A DNA stretch of 64,000 nt from Pelagadaptatus sp034112445 (GTDB taxonomy: Bacteria; Pseudomonadota; Gammaproteobacteria; Pseudomonadales; Cellvibrionaceae): assembly GCA_034112445.1 (NCBI GenBank), contig JAWUVI010000018.1:132299-196298 (forward strand), read 5' to 3'. The position numbers and the translations under genes were made by a program. The first letter of the stretch is position 1. The number at the start of each line of letters is the position of its first letter. Below, one piece after another: positions 7,133-14,782 of the stretch. The notes below the pieces were generated by a model that was not told where the DNA came from, searched no databases, and was given only the letters and a program-made list of their open reading frames with translations.

Positions 7133-8485
7133 GTGAAATCTATCCGGTTATATTTAGTTGTCGTTTTACTGTCTACTATTTGTTTGGTGAACTTTTTGGC
7201 GGCATTGCATGGCTATCGCAGCAGCATGGCTCAGTCCGATAAATTGCTGGATTTACAGTTGATGACAACGGCTGATCTTTTATCTACTCGATCTTTTTCA
7301 CGGATGTCAAACGATCAAGTATCAAACGATCAAGTATCAAACGATGATGGTGCTAAAACTGCATCGATCGTATTTCAAGTTTGGCAAAATGATCAATTAT
7401 TGGATCGATCGAGTCATGCTCCTAAGCAGTTAATGCAAGCGTTAGACGCGGGTTTTCATTTGAAAAACTGGCAGGGTTTACGTTGGCGTATGCTCGTTTA
7501 TTACAATCGAGTAAACGATCGTTGGGTAGTTGTTGGGCAGCGTATGGATGTTTATGCTGGGCTGGCTGACAGCATTATTGTTGAATCAATCTTGCCCATA
7601 ATTTGGGTGTTACCCCTGTTGGGAATATTAATCTGGATAATTGTCAGTAGTGGATTGAGGCCGCTAAATAGGTTGGCGCGATTATTACACGAACGTAAAA
7701 CGGAAGAGTTAGAGCCATTGAAAACCGATGGCTACCCTGAAGAAATTTCAATTCTAGTGGAGTCTACAAATGATTTGTTGTCACGCTTGTCTGATGCGTT
7801 TGAAAGGGAAAAACGTTTTGCTGCCGATGCCGCTCATGAGTTGCGTACGCCCTTATCCGTGTTAAAAGTTAATCTTCATAATATAGCTGAAGAAATGGAT
7901 ATGAATAATTCTAGCTTTCAAGAATTGGAGGCTAGTGTTGATCGAATGGGGCATTCGATAGAGCAAATATTGACGCTCTATCGTCTTACGCCGACATCTT
8001 TTTCGCAAACATTACAAAGCACAGATTTGGTGGCGTTAATTAGGCAGTCTATTGCGGAATGTTACCCTTACTGTGAAGTAAAAAATCATCAAATTTCATT
8101 GGATTATGATGATATTAATATGGTTTGCGATCCATTTTCGATGGGGGTTTTATTGCGCAATTTAATTGAAAATGCGTGTAAATACACCCCTGAAAACGGC
8201 ACCATTTTAGTGACATTAAAAAAACGAACGGACAAAAAATCGACTTATTCAGTTTTGTCTGTAGAAGATTCTGGGCCAGGTATTCCAGAGGTAAATCGTG
8301 ATCGAGTGTTTGATCGTTTTTACCGTTTAGGTGGCGATCGCCATCAGTCGAATGTCATGGGCTGTGGTCTTGGATTGTCTATTGTGGAGCATATTGTGCG
8401 CTTGCATGGCGGTACTGTTACCTTAATGACTTCGAGACTGTGCGGTGGGCTTAGAGTGGAAGTTTCATTTCCAATGGGGCAATAA
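7133..8485 (+). CDS. Sensor histidine kinase, QseC/PmrB-like
   Basis: 450 residues, GTG start. Two membrane segments (~5-25 and ~150-175) enclose a periplasmic domain of about 120 residues with the FQVWQNDQLLDRSSHAP and GFHLKNWQGLRWRML blocks typical of QseC-like sensors. After a linker comes the H box FAADAAHELRTPLSVL with H235, then the ATPase with N box LLRNLIENACKYTP, DSGPGIP and GLGLSIVEH. No ExxE iron motif like that of PmrB is evident in the periplasmic part. A threefold SNDQV repeat (~60-75) is encoded by a 15 bp tandem repeat. Context suggests that it senses iron or envelope state and drives the regulator upstream. Confidence 0.92.
   Translation: MKSIRLYLVVVLLSTICLVNFLAALHGYRSSMAQSDKLLDLQLMTTADLLSTRSFSRMSNDQVSNDQVSNDDGAKTASIVFQVWQNDQLLDRSSHAPKQLMQALDAGFHLKNWQGLRWRMLVYYNRVNDRWVVVGQRMDVYAGLADSIIVESILPIIWVLPLLGILIWIIVSSGLRPLNRLARLLHERKTEELEPLKTDGYPEEISILVESTNDLLSRLSDAFEREKRFAADAAHELRTPLSVLKVNLHNIAEEMDMNNSSFQELEASVDRMGHSIEQILTLYRLTPTSFSQTLQSTDLVALIRQSIAECYPYCEVKNHQISLDYDDINMVCDPFSMGVLLRNLIENACKYTPENGTILVTLKKRTDKKSTYSVLSVEDSGPGIPEVNRDRVFDRFYRLGGDRHQSNVMGCGLGLSIVEHIVRLHGGTVTLMTSRLCGGLRVEVSFPMGQ
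7306..7351 (+). repeat. 15 bp tandem repeat inside the kinase gene
   Basis: The unit atcaaacgatcaagt occurs two full times plus most of a third. It is in frame and encodes SNDQV-SNDQV-SNDDG in the periplasmic domain. Confidence 0.85.
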
Positions 8486-8488
8486 AAG

Positions 8489-8881
8489 ATGTTTAGGCGC
8501 GAATTTAAATATTGTTTTAAATATTGCTTGAGATGTTGCTTGAGATGTTGCGATAAAGGGAAGCGTTTCATTTTAATAGCGGCGTTAATTTTAAATGCAG
8601 CAGCTGCAAATTCGGCAACGCCAACGGTAAATCTCGAGATTAAGAATCACCTTTTTTATCCTGCGGAAGTTGAAGTCCCCGCCAATAAAAAGATCAAGCT
8701 ATTAATTAGTAATCTCGACCCGACTCCCGAAGAGTTTGAAAGCTATAAACTGAATCGTGAAAAAGTTATTTTGGGTAACAGTAAATCAGTAATTTTTATT
8801 GGTCCATTAGCGCCCGGTCGATACCCGTTTTTTGGTGAATTTAATATGTCGACTGCGCTTGGAACAGTTATTGTTAAATAG
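8489..8881 (+). CDS. Periplasmic cupredoxin-like protein (FtrB/EfeO-type partner of FTR1)
   Basis: 130 residues, starting three bases after the kinase stop. A hydrophobic export segment (RFILIAALILNAAAANS) ends with a likely ANSA cleavage site. The mature domain has the cupredoxin signature of iron-permease partners: FYPAEVEVPANKKIKLLISN, then DPTPEEFES, then GPLAPGRYPFFGEF near the end. The classical blue-copper Cys-His-Met loop is absent, as in FtrB-like members. It probably oxidises or delivers ferrous iron to the FTR1 permease encoded next. An odd Cys-rich stretch precedes the signal peptide: FKYC twice and LRCC twice, from a 12 bp tandem duplication. Confidence 0.85.
   Translation: MFRREFKYCFKYCLRCCLRCCDKGKRFILIAALILNAAAANSATPTVNLEIKNHLFYPAEVEVPANKKIKLLISNLDPTPEEFESYKLNREKVILGNSKSVIFIGPLAPGRYPFFGEFNMSTALGTVIVK
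8505..8552 (+). repeat. 12 bp tandem repeat in the cupredoxin N-terminus
   Basis: Two copies of a tttaaatattg(t/c)-type unit are followed by two copies of ttgagatgttgc, together encoding four Cys-containing tetrapeptides ahead of the signal peptide. Confidence 0.8.
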
Positions 8882-8890
8882 GATTTTTAA

Positions 8891-9688
8891 ATGCTGTTAG
8901 ATGCGGTTTTAATTGTTTTGCGTGAGACGCTTGAGGCTGGAGTTTTAGTCAGCGTTTTATTAAGTCTTGGTAATCTATACCAGTTGAAGCGTAATTGGCT
9001 GTGGAGCAGTTTAATTGTTGGGGGAGTTAGTGCGTTTTTCTACGCTTCACAATTAGGTGTGGTTTCTGAGTGGTTTGACTATGTTGGCCAAGAAGTGGTC
9101 AATGCTTCGTTTCAATACGGTTTGTATCTTTGTCTGTTGTGTATTTGTTTTTTAATTTCGTCGACTCAACCCATTAATAAACGCTTGCTGAGATTGTTGT
9201 TGGGAGCAGCCGTTGTGCTGGCGGTGATTCGTGAAGGTACCGAAGTGATTATTTTCTTCACTGGATTTTTGTCTGACGGTGATGTGCTTGTAAAAGCCAT
9301 TACCAGCGGTTTCATTGGGTTAATGATTGGTTTTAGTGTAGGGGCTTTGTGTTATTACTTGATTGTTTCTCCGGTCTATAAAAATTCAAGAATCTTATCC
9401 ATCGGAGTGTTAGTTTTTGTGGCTGCAGGAATGGTTGCGCAAGCAACCCAGTTATTGATTCAGGCTGATTGGCTGCCTTCGTCTGCGCCTCTATGGGATA
9501 GCTCCAGTTTTTTGCCTGAGGCCTCAACTATGGGGCAGCTTGCTTATGCCGTATTTGGTTATGAGGCTTCGCCGACATTAATAGAAGTTGTCTTATACTT
9601 TACGGCTTTGTTGTTAATTCCTTGTGTAATCTTTTTGCGGGTCTTTTGTTCTAGAAAACTTCATTCAGCAGGAGAGCCCTCATTATGA
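8891..9688 (+). CDS. FTR1-family high-affinity iron permease
   Basis: 265 residues with about seven membrane segments. Both iron-binding REXXE motifs of FTR1/EfeU are present: R11-E-T-L-E15 in the first helix and R114-E-G-T-E118 in the fourth. AGGA precedes the ATG. The family imports iron across the inner membrane, coupled to oxidation of Fe(II) by a periplasmic partner. Here that partner is most likely the cupredoxin encoded just upstream. No EfeB peroxidase or P19 gene is present, so the set is minimal. The stop overlaps the next start (ATGA), showing translational coupling. Confidence 0.93.
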   Translation: MLLDAVLIVLRETLEAGVLVSVLLSLGNLYQLKRNWLWSSLIVGGVSAFFYASQLGVVSEWFDYVGQEVVNASFQYGLYLCLLCICFLISSTQPINKRLLRLLLGAAVVLAVIREGTEVIIFFTGFLSDGDVLVKAITSGFIGLMIGFSVGALCYYLIVSPVYKNSRILSIGVLVFVAAGMVAQATQLLIQADWLPSSAPLWDSSSFLPEASTMGQLAYAVFGYEASPTLIEVVLYFTALLLIPCVIFLRVFCSRKLHSAGEPSL

Positions 9689-10383
9689 AAAGTGTAAAAG
9701 TATTGGTTGTGATTATGACGATGTTGGCTTGTCATGTTGCGGCCGACGGCTCTGCTATTGATAAGGTGTACCATCCCTATGTTCAATTGTTGGAAACTGA
9801 AATCGAGTACCGCGCCCAAGTTGAAGATGATGGTGGAAATAATACGACAGTTCATAGGCTTGGATTAGGAGGCTCTTTATCCGATCAAATGTTTGCTGAA
9901 ATTTATCTTATTGGTGAAGAGTCTAGAGAGAATGATTTTAACCTTGAGGCTTTAGAGCTGGAGTTGAAACTACAGCTCACTGAGCAGGGTGAATATGCCA
10001 ACGATTGGGGTTTGATTTTTGAGTTTGAGTGGGAAAAAAATGAAAGCGCAAGGGAGTTTGCAGTTGCTTTGATTGCCTTGCACGAGTGGTCAAACTGGAT
10101 TGGCACTGTCAACCTATCGGCTGGATATGAATGGGGTAGTGATGTCGATAATGAATTTGAGAGTAGCTTGGCAGCCCAGCTGCGTTACCGTTATCGTGCT
10201 GAGCTAGAGCCTGCTTTTGAGGTTTATCTTGGTGAGGGCACTCAAGGCGCTGGGCCAGTATTGACGGGGACTCAGCGGTTAGGTGGCCGTAAGAAGCTTG
10301 CTTGGGAGTTTGGAGTAATTTGGGGGCTGGATGATGAGACCGCTGATACTACCTGGAAAGCCAATATCGAATATGAGTTTTAG
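9685..10383 (+). CDS. Secreted, probably outer-membrane beta-barrel protein
   Basis: 232 residues with a signal peptide (VLVVIMTMLACHVAADG). The mature sequence alternates short polar and hydrophobic strands (EIYLIGEES, WGLIFEFEWE, GTVNLSAGYEWGSD, QLRYRYRAELEPAFEVY) and ends in IEYEF, with the C-terminal Phe typical of BAM substrates. It overlaps the FTR1 gene by four bases and is the last gene of the operon. It could let the iron or operon-made ligand cross the outer membrane, but no receptor plug is present. I do not recognise a named family. Confidence 0.75.
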   Translation: MKSVKVLVVIMTMLACHVAADGSAIDKVYHPYVQLLETEIEYRAQVEDDGGNNTTVHRLGLGGSLSDQMFAEIYLIGEESRENDFNLEALELELKLQLTEQGEYANDWGLIFEFEWEKNESAREFAVALIALHEWSNWIGTVNLSAGYEWGSDVDNEFESSLAAQLRYRYRAELEPAFEVYLGEGTQGAGPVLTGTQRLGGRKKLAWEFGVIWGLDDETADTTWKANIEYEF

Positions 10384-10472
10384 TCTAATAAAGCTGGTGA
10401 ATTATTGGTTTCAATATCGAGACTGTTGTGGAATTGTGCTATCTTAGTAAATATAAATAGGTAGTAATCATA

Positions 10473-10497
10473 ATAATGTACTTTTTTAGAACATTAT
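10473..10497. promoter_or_regulatory. Inverted repeat upstream of the VanY-like gene
   Basis: ATAATGT and ACATTAT form 7 bp arms separated by 11 bases, 24 bp before the GTG start. It could be an operator or a chance AT-rich repeat. Confidence 0.25.
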
Positions 10498-10520
10498 GTT
10501 TTGTTTGAGGGATTTTCACC

Positions 10521-11396
10521 GTGAACCGCCGCGATCTTTTAACTGGGTTTTTAGCTGGGGCAGCCTTTACCGGAAGTAATGGTTATCTTTGGCAGTTGGC
10601 CCAAGATTCAGCACCCATCAATTTTGGTGATGATGCATTGGCCAGCGCCAGTGATCCGATTATTGATTCAGAGTCTCCTGCTACTTCTATTGAAGATAAA
10701 GTTCGTTTTTTCGAGCGTGAATTTGCTGACGATATTCGATTGCAAGAACCTGAATGGGCTCTTATGCAGTCGGTGATTATTCGTTTAGAGCGTGTCCAAA
10801 AAGTGGTTGGGCATGGTAATTTCAATATTTTAAGTTTCGATGATGCCCTAAAATTTGCCAAACGCTACAACTCGGTTGGTGAGTTTACTAAGTCAGAACT
10901 AGCGTTTATTGAGAAAGTGTTTTTTACCAAGGCCAGTGAGTATGGCTTTATGGGTAAAAAAGTGACTAACGAATTAACCGACTCGGTAGCTAAATCTAAA
11001 ACGGTCAAAGTTCCACATTCTGGTCACTACCTGTTTAGAAATGAATCGCTGGACTATTACGAAAAGCTCAAAGCCGATATAGGCAGTAGTATCATTCTTA
11101 CGTCAGGAATTCGCAGTAATGTTAAACAGATGCATTTGTTTTTGGCAAAGGCATCGGCATCCAATTACAACTTATCCAAAGCGTCGCGTTCGCTAGCTCC
11201 TCCTGGGCATTCATTTCATGGGGTGGGTGATTTTGATGTCGGGCGTGTGGGTTGGGGCTCAAATAACTTTACAGACCAGTTTGCACAAACCGATGAGTTT
11301 AAACGCATGCAAGACCTAGGTTATGTCCAGATTCGTTACACTCAAGGTAATAAGCTTGGGGTTCGATTTGAGCCGTGGCATATCAAAGTTGTCTAA
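10521..11396 (+). CDS. VanY/M15-type D-alanyl-D-alanine carboxypeptidase
   Basis: 291 residues, GTG start with GAGGGA upstream. The N-terminus MNRRDLLTGFLAGAAFTG resembles a Tat or Sec signal anchor with an RR pair. The C-terminal ~130 residues carry the M15 zinc peptidase signature: LTSGIRSNVKQ, then LAPPGHSFHGVGDFDVG (first Zn ligands His and Asp), then RFEPWHIKVV (Trp-His third ligand). The expected role is trimming of peptidoglycan stem peptides in the periplasm. The ~130 residues between signal and catalytic domain have no recognised motif. It is a single gene followed by a strong terminator. Confidence 0.85.
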   Translation: MNRRDLLTGFLAGAAFTGSNGYLWQLAQDSAPINFGDDALASASDPIIDSESPATSIEDKVRFFEREFADDIRLQEPEWALMQSVIIRLERVQKVVGHGNFNILSFDDALKFAKRYNSVGEFTKSELAFIEKVFFTKASEYGFMGKKVTNELTDSVAKSKTVKVPHSGHYLFRNESLDYYEKLKADIGSSIILTSGIRSNVKQMHLFLAKASASNYNLSKASRSLAPPGHSFHGVGDFDVGRVGWGSNNFTDQFAQTDEFKRMQDLGYVQIRYTQGNKLGVRFEPWHIKVV

Positions 11397-11430
11397 GTAA
11401 ATCTCAGTCGCAGTACTAGAATATTATATC

Positions 11431-11463
11431 CAATGCCGAGCTAAGCTCGGCATTGTTGTTTTT
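11431..11463 (+). terminator. Rho-independent terminator
   Basis: A perfect 11 bp stem CAATGCCGAGC/GCTCGGCATTG with a TAA loop is followed by a T-rich tail, 35 bp after the VanY-like gene. Confidence 0.92.
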
Positions 11464-11572
11464 GCTGAGATGAAAAAACGATAACTTATAGCTGTTTAGG
11501 ATAAAAATTTCTTTTATATGTATTTTAAAGACGTTTAATGCAAGTTAATCCTAAAATATCTTTATTTATAGG

Positions 11573-11626
11573 ATGGTATTGATTCTGGTCGATAAGGTTT
11601 CTATAGTGGTATACAAGTGCTGTTAA
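11573..11626 (+). promoter_or_regulatory. Candidate leucine/branched-chain leader peptide upstream of leuA
   Basis: A 17-codon reading frame, MVLILVDKVSIVVYKCC, ends 47 bp before leuA; ten of its 17 residues are Val, Leu or Ile. It could be an attenuation leader. Against this, no good Shine-Dalgarno is correctly spaced and no strong terminator hairpin lies between it and leuA; only a 5 bp stem TGCTG/CAGCA overlaps its end. An inverted TTTAGGAT/ATCCTAAA pair (11495-11502, 11548-11555) lies upstream in the same leader region. Confidence 0.35.
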
Positions 11627-11673
11627 GCAGCAGATAGAATCGTGTGTAACTGGCTTTATAAGAGAGAGAAGTG

Positions 11674-13221
11674 ATGGCTAAAGATAACTTAATTATATTT
11701 GATACAACCTTGCGTGATGGCGAGCAAAGCCCCGGTGCATCAATGACTCGTGAAGAGAAAGTTCGCATCGCAAAAATGCTGGAAAAAATGAAGGTTGATG
11801 TTATTGAAGCTGGGTTTGCAATTGCCAGCCCTGGAGACTTTGAGGCGGTTAAAGCTGTAGCTGAAGCGGTCCATGATTCTCGAATATGCAGTTTGGCCCG
11901 AGCCGTTGCCCCTGATATAGAGCGCGCAGGTGCGGCCATTAAAAATGCGAATGCCGGTCGTATTCATACCTTTATTGCCACATCGCCCATTCACATGAAA
12001 TATAAGTTGCAAATGGAGCCTGACGCGGTTTTAGAGCAAGCCGTAGCGGCGGTAAAATTAGCGCGAAATCTTTGTGATGATGTTGAGTTTTCCTTGGAAG
12101 ATGGCAGTCGTTCAGAGGATGATTTTATGTACCGCATCGTAGAGGCCGTTATTAATGCGGGAGCTACGACGATTAATATTCCTGATACGGTTGGCTACGG
12201 CACACCTGAAGAATACGGCCATATGTTTCACCGAGTGATTAGCAACGTGGTGAATTCTGATAAGGCCATTTTTTCGGCCCATTGTCATAATGATTTGGGT
12301 TTGGCGGTGGCTAATTCCTTGGCGGCAACGATGAACGGCGTGCGCCAAGTCGAATGTACTATTAATGGTTTGGGTGAACGTGCTGGTAACGCCTCTTTAG
12401 AAGAGTTAGTGATGGCTATTCGTACTCGTCACGATTATTACCCAGTAGTGACAGGGATTGATACGACTCATATTGTGCCCACCTCGAGGTTGGTTGCCAG
12501 TGTGACTGGCTTCCCTGTACAGCCGAACAAAGCCATTGTGGGCGCGAATGCGTTTGCGCACGAGTCGGGTATTCACCAGGATGGCGTTTTAAAGCATCGT
12601 GAAACCTATGAGATTATGCGTGCAGAAGATGTAGGCTGGGCCGCCAATAAGTTGGTGTTGGGGAAGCATTCAGGCAGAGCGGCCGTAAACTCAAGGTTTT
12701 CTGAGTTAGGGATTACGTTTGATTCTAAAGACGAGATGAACGAGGCCTTCAAGCGCTTTAAAGAGTTGGCTGATCGTAAACATGAAATATTTGATGAAGA
12801 TTTACAGAGCTTAGTTTCGAATACGTCATCTGAAGATTGTAGCGAGGTTTATGCATTTAAAACCTTAGAAGTGTCGTGTAAAACTGGCTCTAAGCCATGG
12901 GCAAAATTATCGTTAAGTAAGAATGGTGATGTGTTAGAGGCTGAGTCAGAAGGTGGTGGTCCAGTAGATGCTGCGTTCAAAGCCATAGAGAAAATAGCCC
13001 ATAGTAATACTGGTTTGGAGTTGTATTCCGTGAATGCCATTACCGCAGGAACTGAAGCTCAGGGTGATGTGACTGTGCGCCTTAATAAGGATGGCCAAAT
13101 AGTCAATGGCGTCGGCGCTGACACTGATGTGGTAGCGGCATCGGTAAAAGCCTATGTGCATGCATTAAACCTGTTAGAATCTGGTCGTGGGAAAGCTCAT
13201 CCTCAGCATGAAGGAGTTTGA
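11674..13221 (+). CDS. leuA: 2-isopropylmalate synthase
   Basis: 515 residues from the ATG at 11674 (purine-rich AGAGAGAGAAG upstream). The HMGL-like TIM barrel begins DTTLRDGEQSPGASMT, with metal ligands in FSAHCHNDLGLAVANSLAA, followed by ERAGNASLEE, HESGIHQDG and VLGKHSGRAA. The C-terminal ~130 residues form the LeuA dimer regulatory domain, which carries leucine feedback inhibition. It condenses acetyl-CoA with 2-oxoisovalerate as the first committed step of leucine synthesis. The gene stands alone, without leuBCD. Confidence 0.96.
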   Translation: MAKDNLIIFDTTLRDGEQSPGASMTREEKVRIAKMLEKMKVDVIEAGFAIASPGDFEAVKAVAEAVHDSRICSLARAVAPDIERAGAAIKNANAGRIHTFIATSPIHMKYKLQMEPDAVLEQAVAAVKLARNLCDDVEFSLEDGSRSEDDFMYRIVEAVINAGATTINIPDTVGYGTPEEYGHMFHRVISNVVNSDKAIFSAHCHNDLGLAVANSLAATMNGVRQVECTINGLGERAGNASLEELVMAIRTRHDYYPVVTGIDTTHIVPTSRLVASVTGFPVQPNKAIVGANAFAHESGIHQDGVLKHRETYEIMRAEDVGWAANKLVLGKHSGRAAVNSRFSELGITFDSKDEMNEAFKRFKELADRKHEIFDEDLQSLVSNTSSEDCSEVYAFKTLEVSCKTGSKPWAKLSLSKNGDVLEAESEGGGPVDAAFKAIEKIAHSNTGLELYSVNAITAGTEAQGDVTVRLNKDGQIVNGVGADTDVVAASVKAYVHALNLLESGRGKAHPQHEGV

Positions 13222-13270
13222 TTTCTACGAGACGTAATTGTTTCGGGTAATGGCTATCAGGGAAAATAGA

Positions 13271-14125
13271 ATGAATGAAGTTAGGCGCCAACAGTATCTA
13301 GATGTTATCGGTATAGACAGTTATATGCCGCGCCTGATTTTGCCCTTTGCTCCTGCTCCAAAGCAATGCGCTGTCCCTGACTTAGTCGTTCCTGAGATAG
13401 TCGTTCCTGAGTTAACCGTAGCTGTAGATCAGAGTTCTGTGTTGGTTGAACACACTGAGCCCGAAATTATTGAGTCGCCAGCTCCGATTGTAAAACAGCC
13501 AGTTGCAGCGGCCGGTCCTATTACTTCACCGTTGGATGCTTTACAGGGCATGAGCGGCAGTGCCGATAAAGCTCCTGTTAGTAATACAATCTCTGAGGAG
13601 GTAGCAGTTCAAGCTGTATCTGAACGGCAAGAAGCGGTTAATTTTTCTCTTAGTGTATGGCGAGTAAGTGAAGACTTACTTGTTGTTGACAGTAGGCAGG
13701 CTGAGTTAGCGCTGCCCGTTAATGCGCTTTTAAACAATATTTTATTGGCGCTTGGTTTACTTGAGCAGGCGCTGCCAAAAATTGAAGTTGTCTCCTGGCC
13801 TAAAGTGGATAGCCATTTTTCTGGGCAAGATGCGCAGTCGGCTAGAGATATGTTGGGCGCGATGTTTGAGGCGCGCTTAGAGCAATATCCGGCAAAATTC
13901 ATTTTATTGATGGGCGAGTCAGCGGCTCATTATATGTTGCCTGCATCGGTACTTAGCGGTACATCATCGCCAGCGGAGTCGCTCCAATATTTACAGGGAA
14001 AATCGGTCTTTCTGCAAGACTACAATGCCAGCGCTATCGTGGTTCCATCGCTAACTGATATGTTAAATACCCCGGCATTGAAAGCCATTGCTTGGCAAGC
14101 TATTCAGCCTCTGCGTTTGAAGTAG
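13271..14125 (+). CDS. holD: DNA polymerase III psi subunit (HolD-like, enlarged)
   Basis: 284 residues from the ATG at 13271. The N-terminus RRQQYLDVIGIDSYMPR resembles the tau/gamma-binding start of E. coli psi (RRDWQLQQLGITQWSLR), and the C-terminus PSLTDMLNTPALKAIAWQAI matches E. coli SPALTDLRANPTARAALWQQI. The gene lies directly before rimI, the same order as holD-rimI in E. coli. It is twice the length of E. coli psi because of a Pro/Val-rich, probably disordered insert (~residues 30-125), as in the longer Pseudomonas psi. It should link the clamp loader to chi and SSB. Its last codons are part of an 18 bp tandem repeat. Confidence 0.78.
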   Translation: MNEVRRQQYLDVIGIDSYMPRLILPFAPAPKQCAVPDLVVPEIVVPELTVAVDQSSVLVEHTEPEIIESPAPIVKQPVAAAGPITSPLDALQGMSGSADKAPVSNTISEEVAVQAVSERQEAVNFSLSVWRVSEDLLVVDSRQAELALPVNALLNNILLALGLLEQALPKIEVVSWPKVDSHFSGQDAQSARDMLGAMFEARLEQYPAKFILLMGESAAHYMLPASVLSGTSSPAESLQYLQGKSVFLQDYNASAIVVPSLTDMLNTPALKAIAWQAIQPLRLK

Positions 14126-14179
14126 CCTCTGCGTTTGAAGTAGCTTCTGCGTTTGAAGTAGCCTCTGGGTTTGAAGTGG
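14108..14179 (+). repeat. 18 bp x4 tandem repeat spanning the holD stop codon
   Basis: Units cctctgcgtttgaagtag (14108-14125, ending in the stop codon), 14126-14143, 14144-14161 and 14162-14179 differ by one to three bases. The gene's last six codons including TAG have been copied downstream. Confidence 0.95.
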
Positions 14180-14218
14180 CCTGTAATCAAATACCTAAAA
14201 TTTAAATAGAGTACCAAA

Positions 14219-14692
14219 GTGTTAGCCAGTGAAAATCTAATTGCCGATAAAGGCCTATCTATTATTGATCTGGATGAATCTCATGTGGATCAAATTATGC
14301 TTATTGAGATGTCTGCCCACTCGCACCCTTGGGCTGTTAGCAGTATGCAAAATTCACTGAAGCGGTGTTTCAATCTGGGGCTCCACGGTAGTAAAGGTCT
14401 TGTAGGTTTTGCCATAGTGTCTGTCGTGATTGATGAGGCAGAGCTGCTTGATTTCGTTATTGATCCATCTCATCAAGGGCAAGGTTTAGGAACCGCTTTT
14501 TTAAATACTCTGATTCGTCGCGTGGCGAAAAAAGCCGCCAGATTTTACTTAGAGGTTAGAGAAAGTAATATTGCCGCTATTACTCTTTATGAGAATAGTG
14601 GCTTCGTTGAGGTAGGTGTTAGGCGAAATTACTATCCGACAAAGCGGGGAAAAGAGGACGCTATTTTGATGGCAATGGAATTATTCGAGTGA
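14219..14692 (+). CDS. rimI: Ribosomal protein S18-alanine N-acetyltransferase
   Basis: 157 residues, GTG start. GNAT fold with acetyl-CoA loop PSHQGQGLGTAFLNTLI, the preceding strand LLDFVIDPS, and the RimI-typical YLEVRESNIAAITLYENSGF followed by GVRRNYYPTKRGKEDAILM. It acetylates the N-terminal Ala of ribosomal protein S18. The location just after the holD-like gene supports both assignments. The tandem repeat after holD separates the two genes. Confidence 0.95.
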   Translation: MLASENLIADKGLSIIDLDESHVDQIMLIEMSAHSHPWAVSSMQNSLKRCFNLGLHGSKGLVGFAIVSVVIDEAELLDFVIDPSHQGQGLGTAFLNTLIRRVAKKAARFYLEVRESNIAAITLYENSGFVEVGVRRNYYPTKRGKEDAILMAMELFE

Positions 14693-14782
14693 TTTTTTAC
14701 TCATAGGGATAGGATGAATCACAGCCTTGTTGTACGATGTGCGCCCTATGCAAAATAGCAATAGTGGTTTGAGGACATAATC

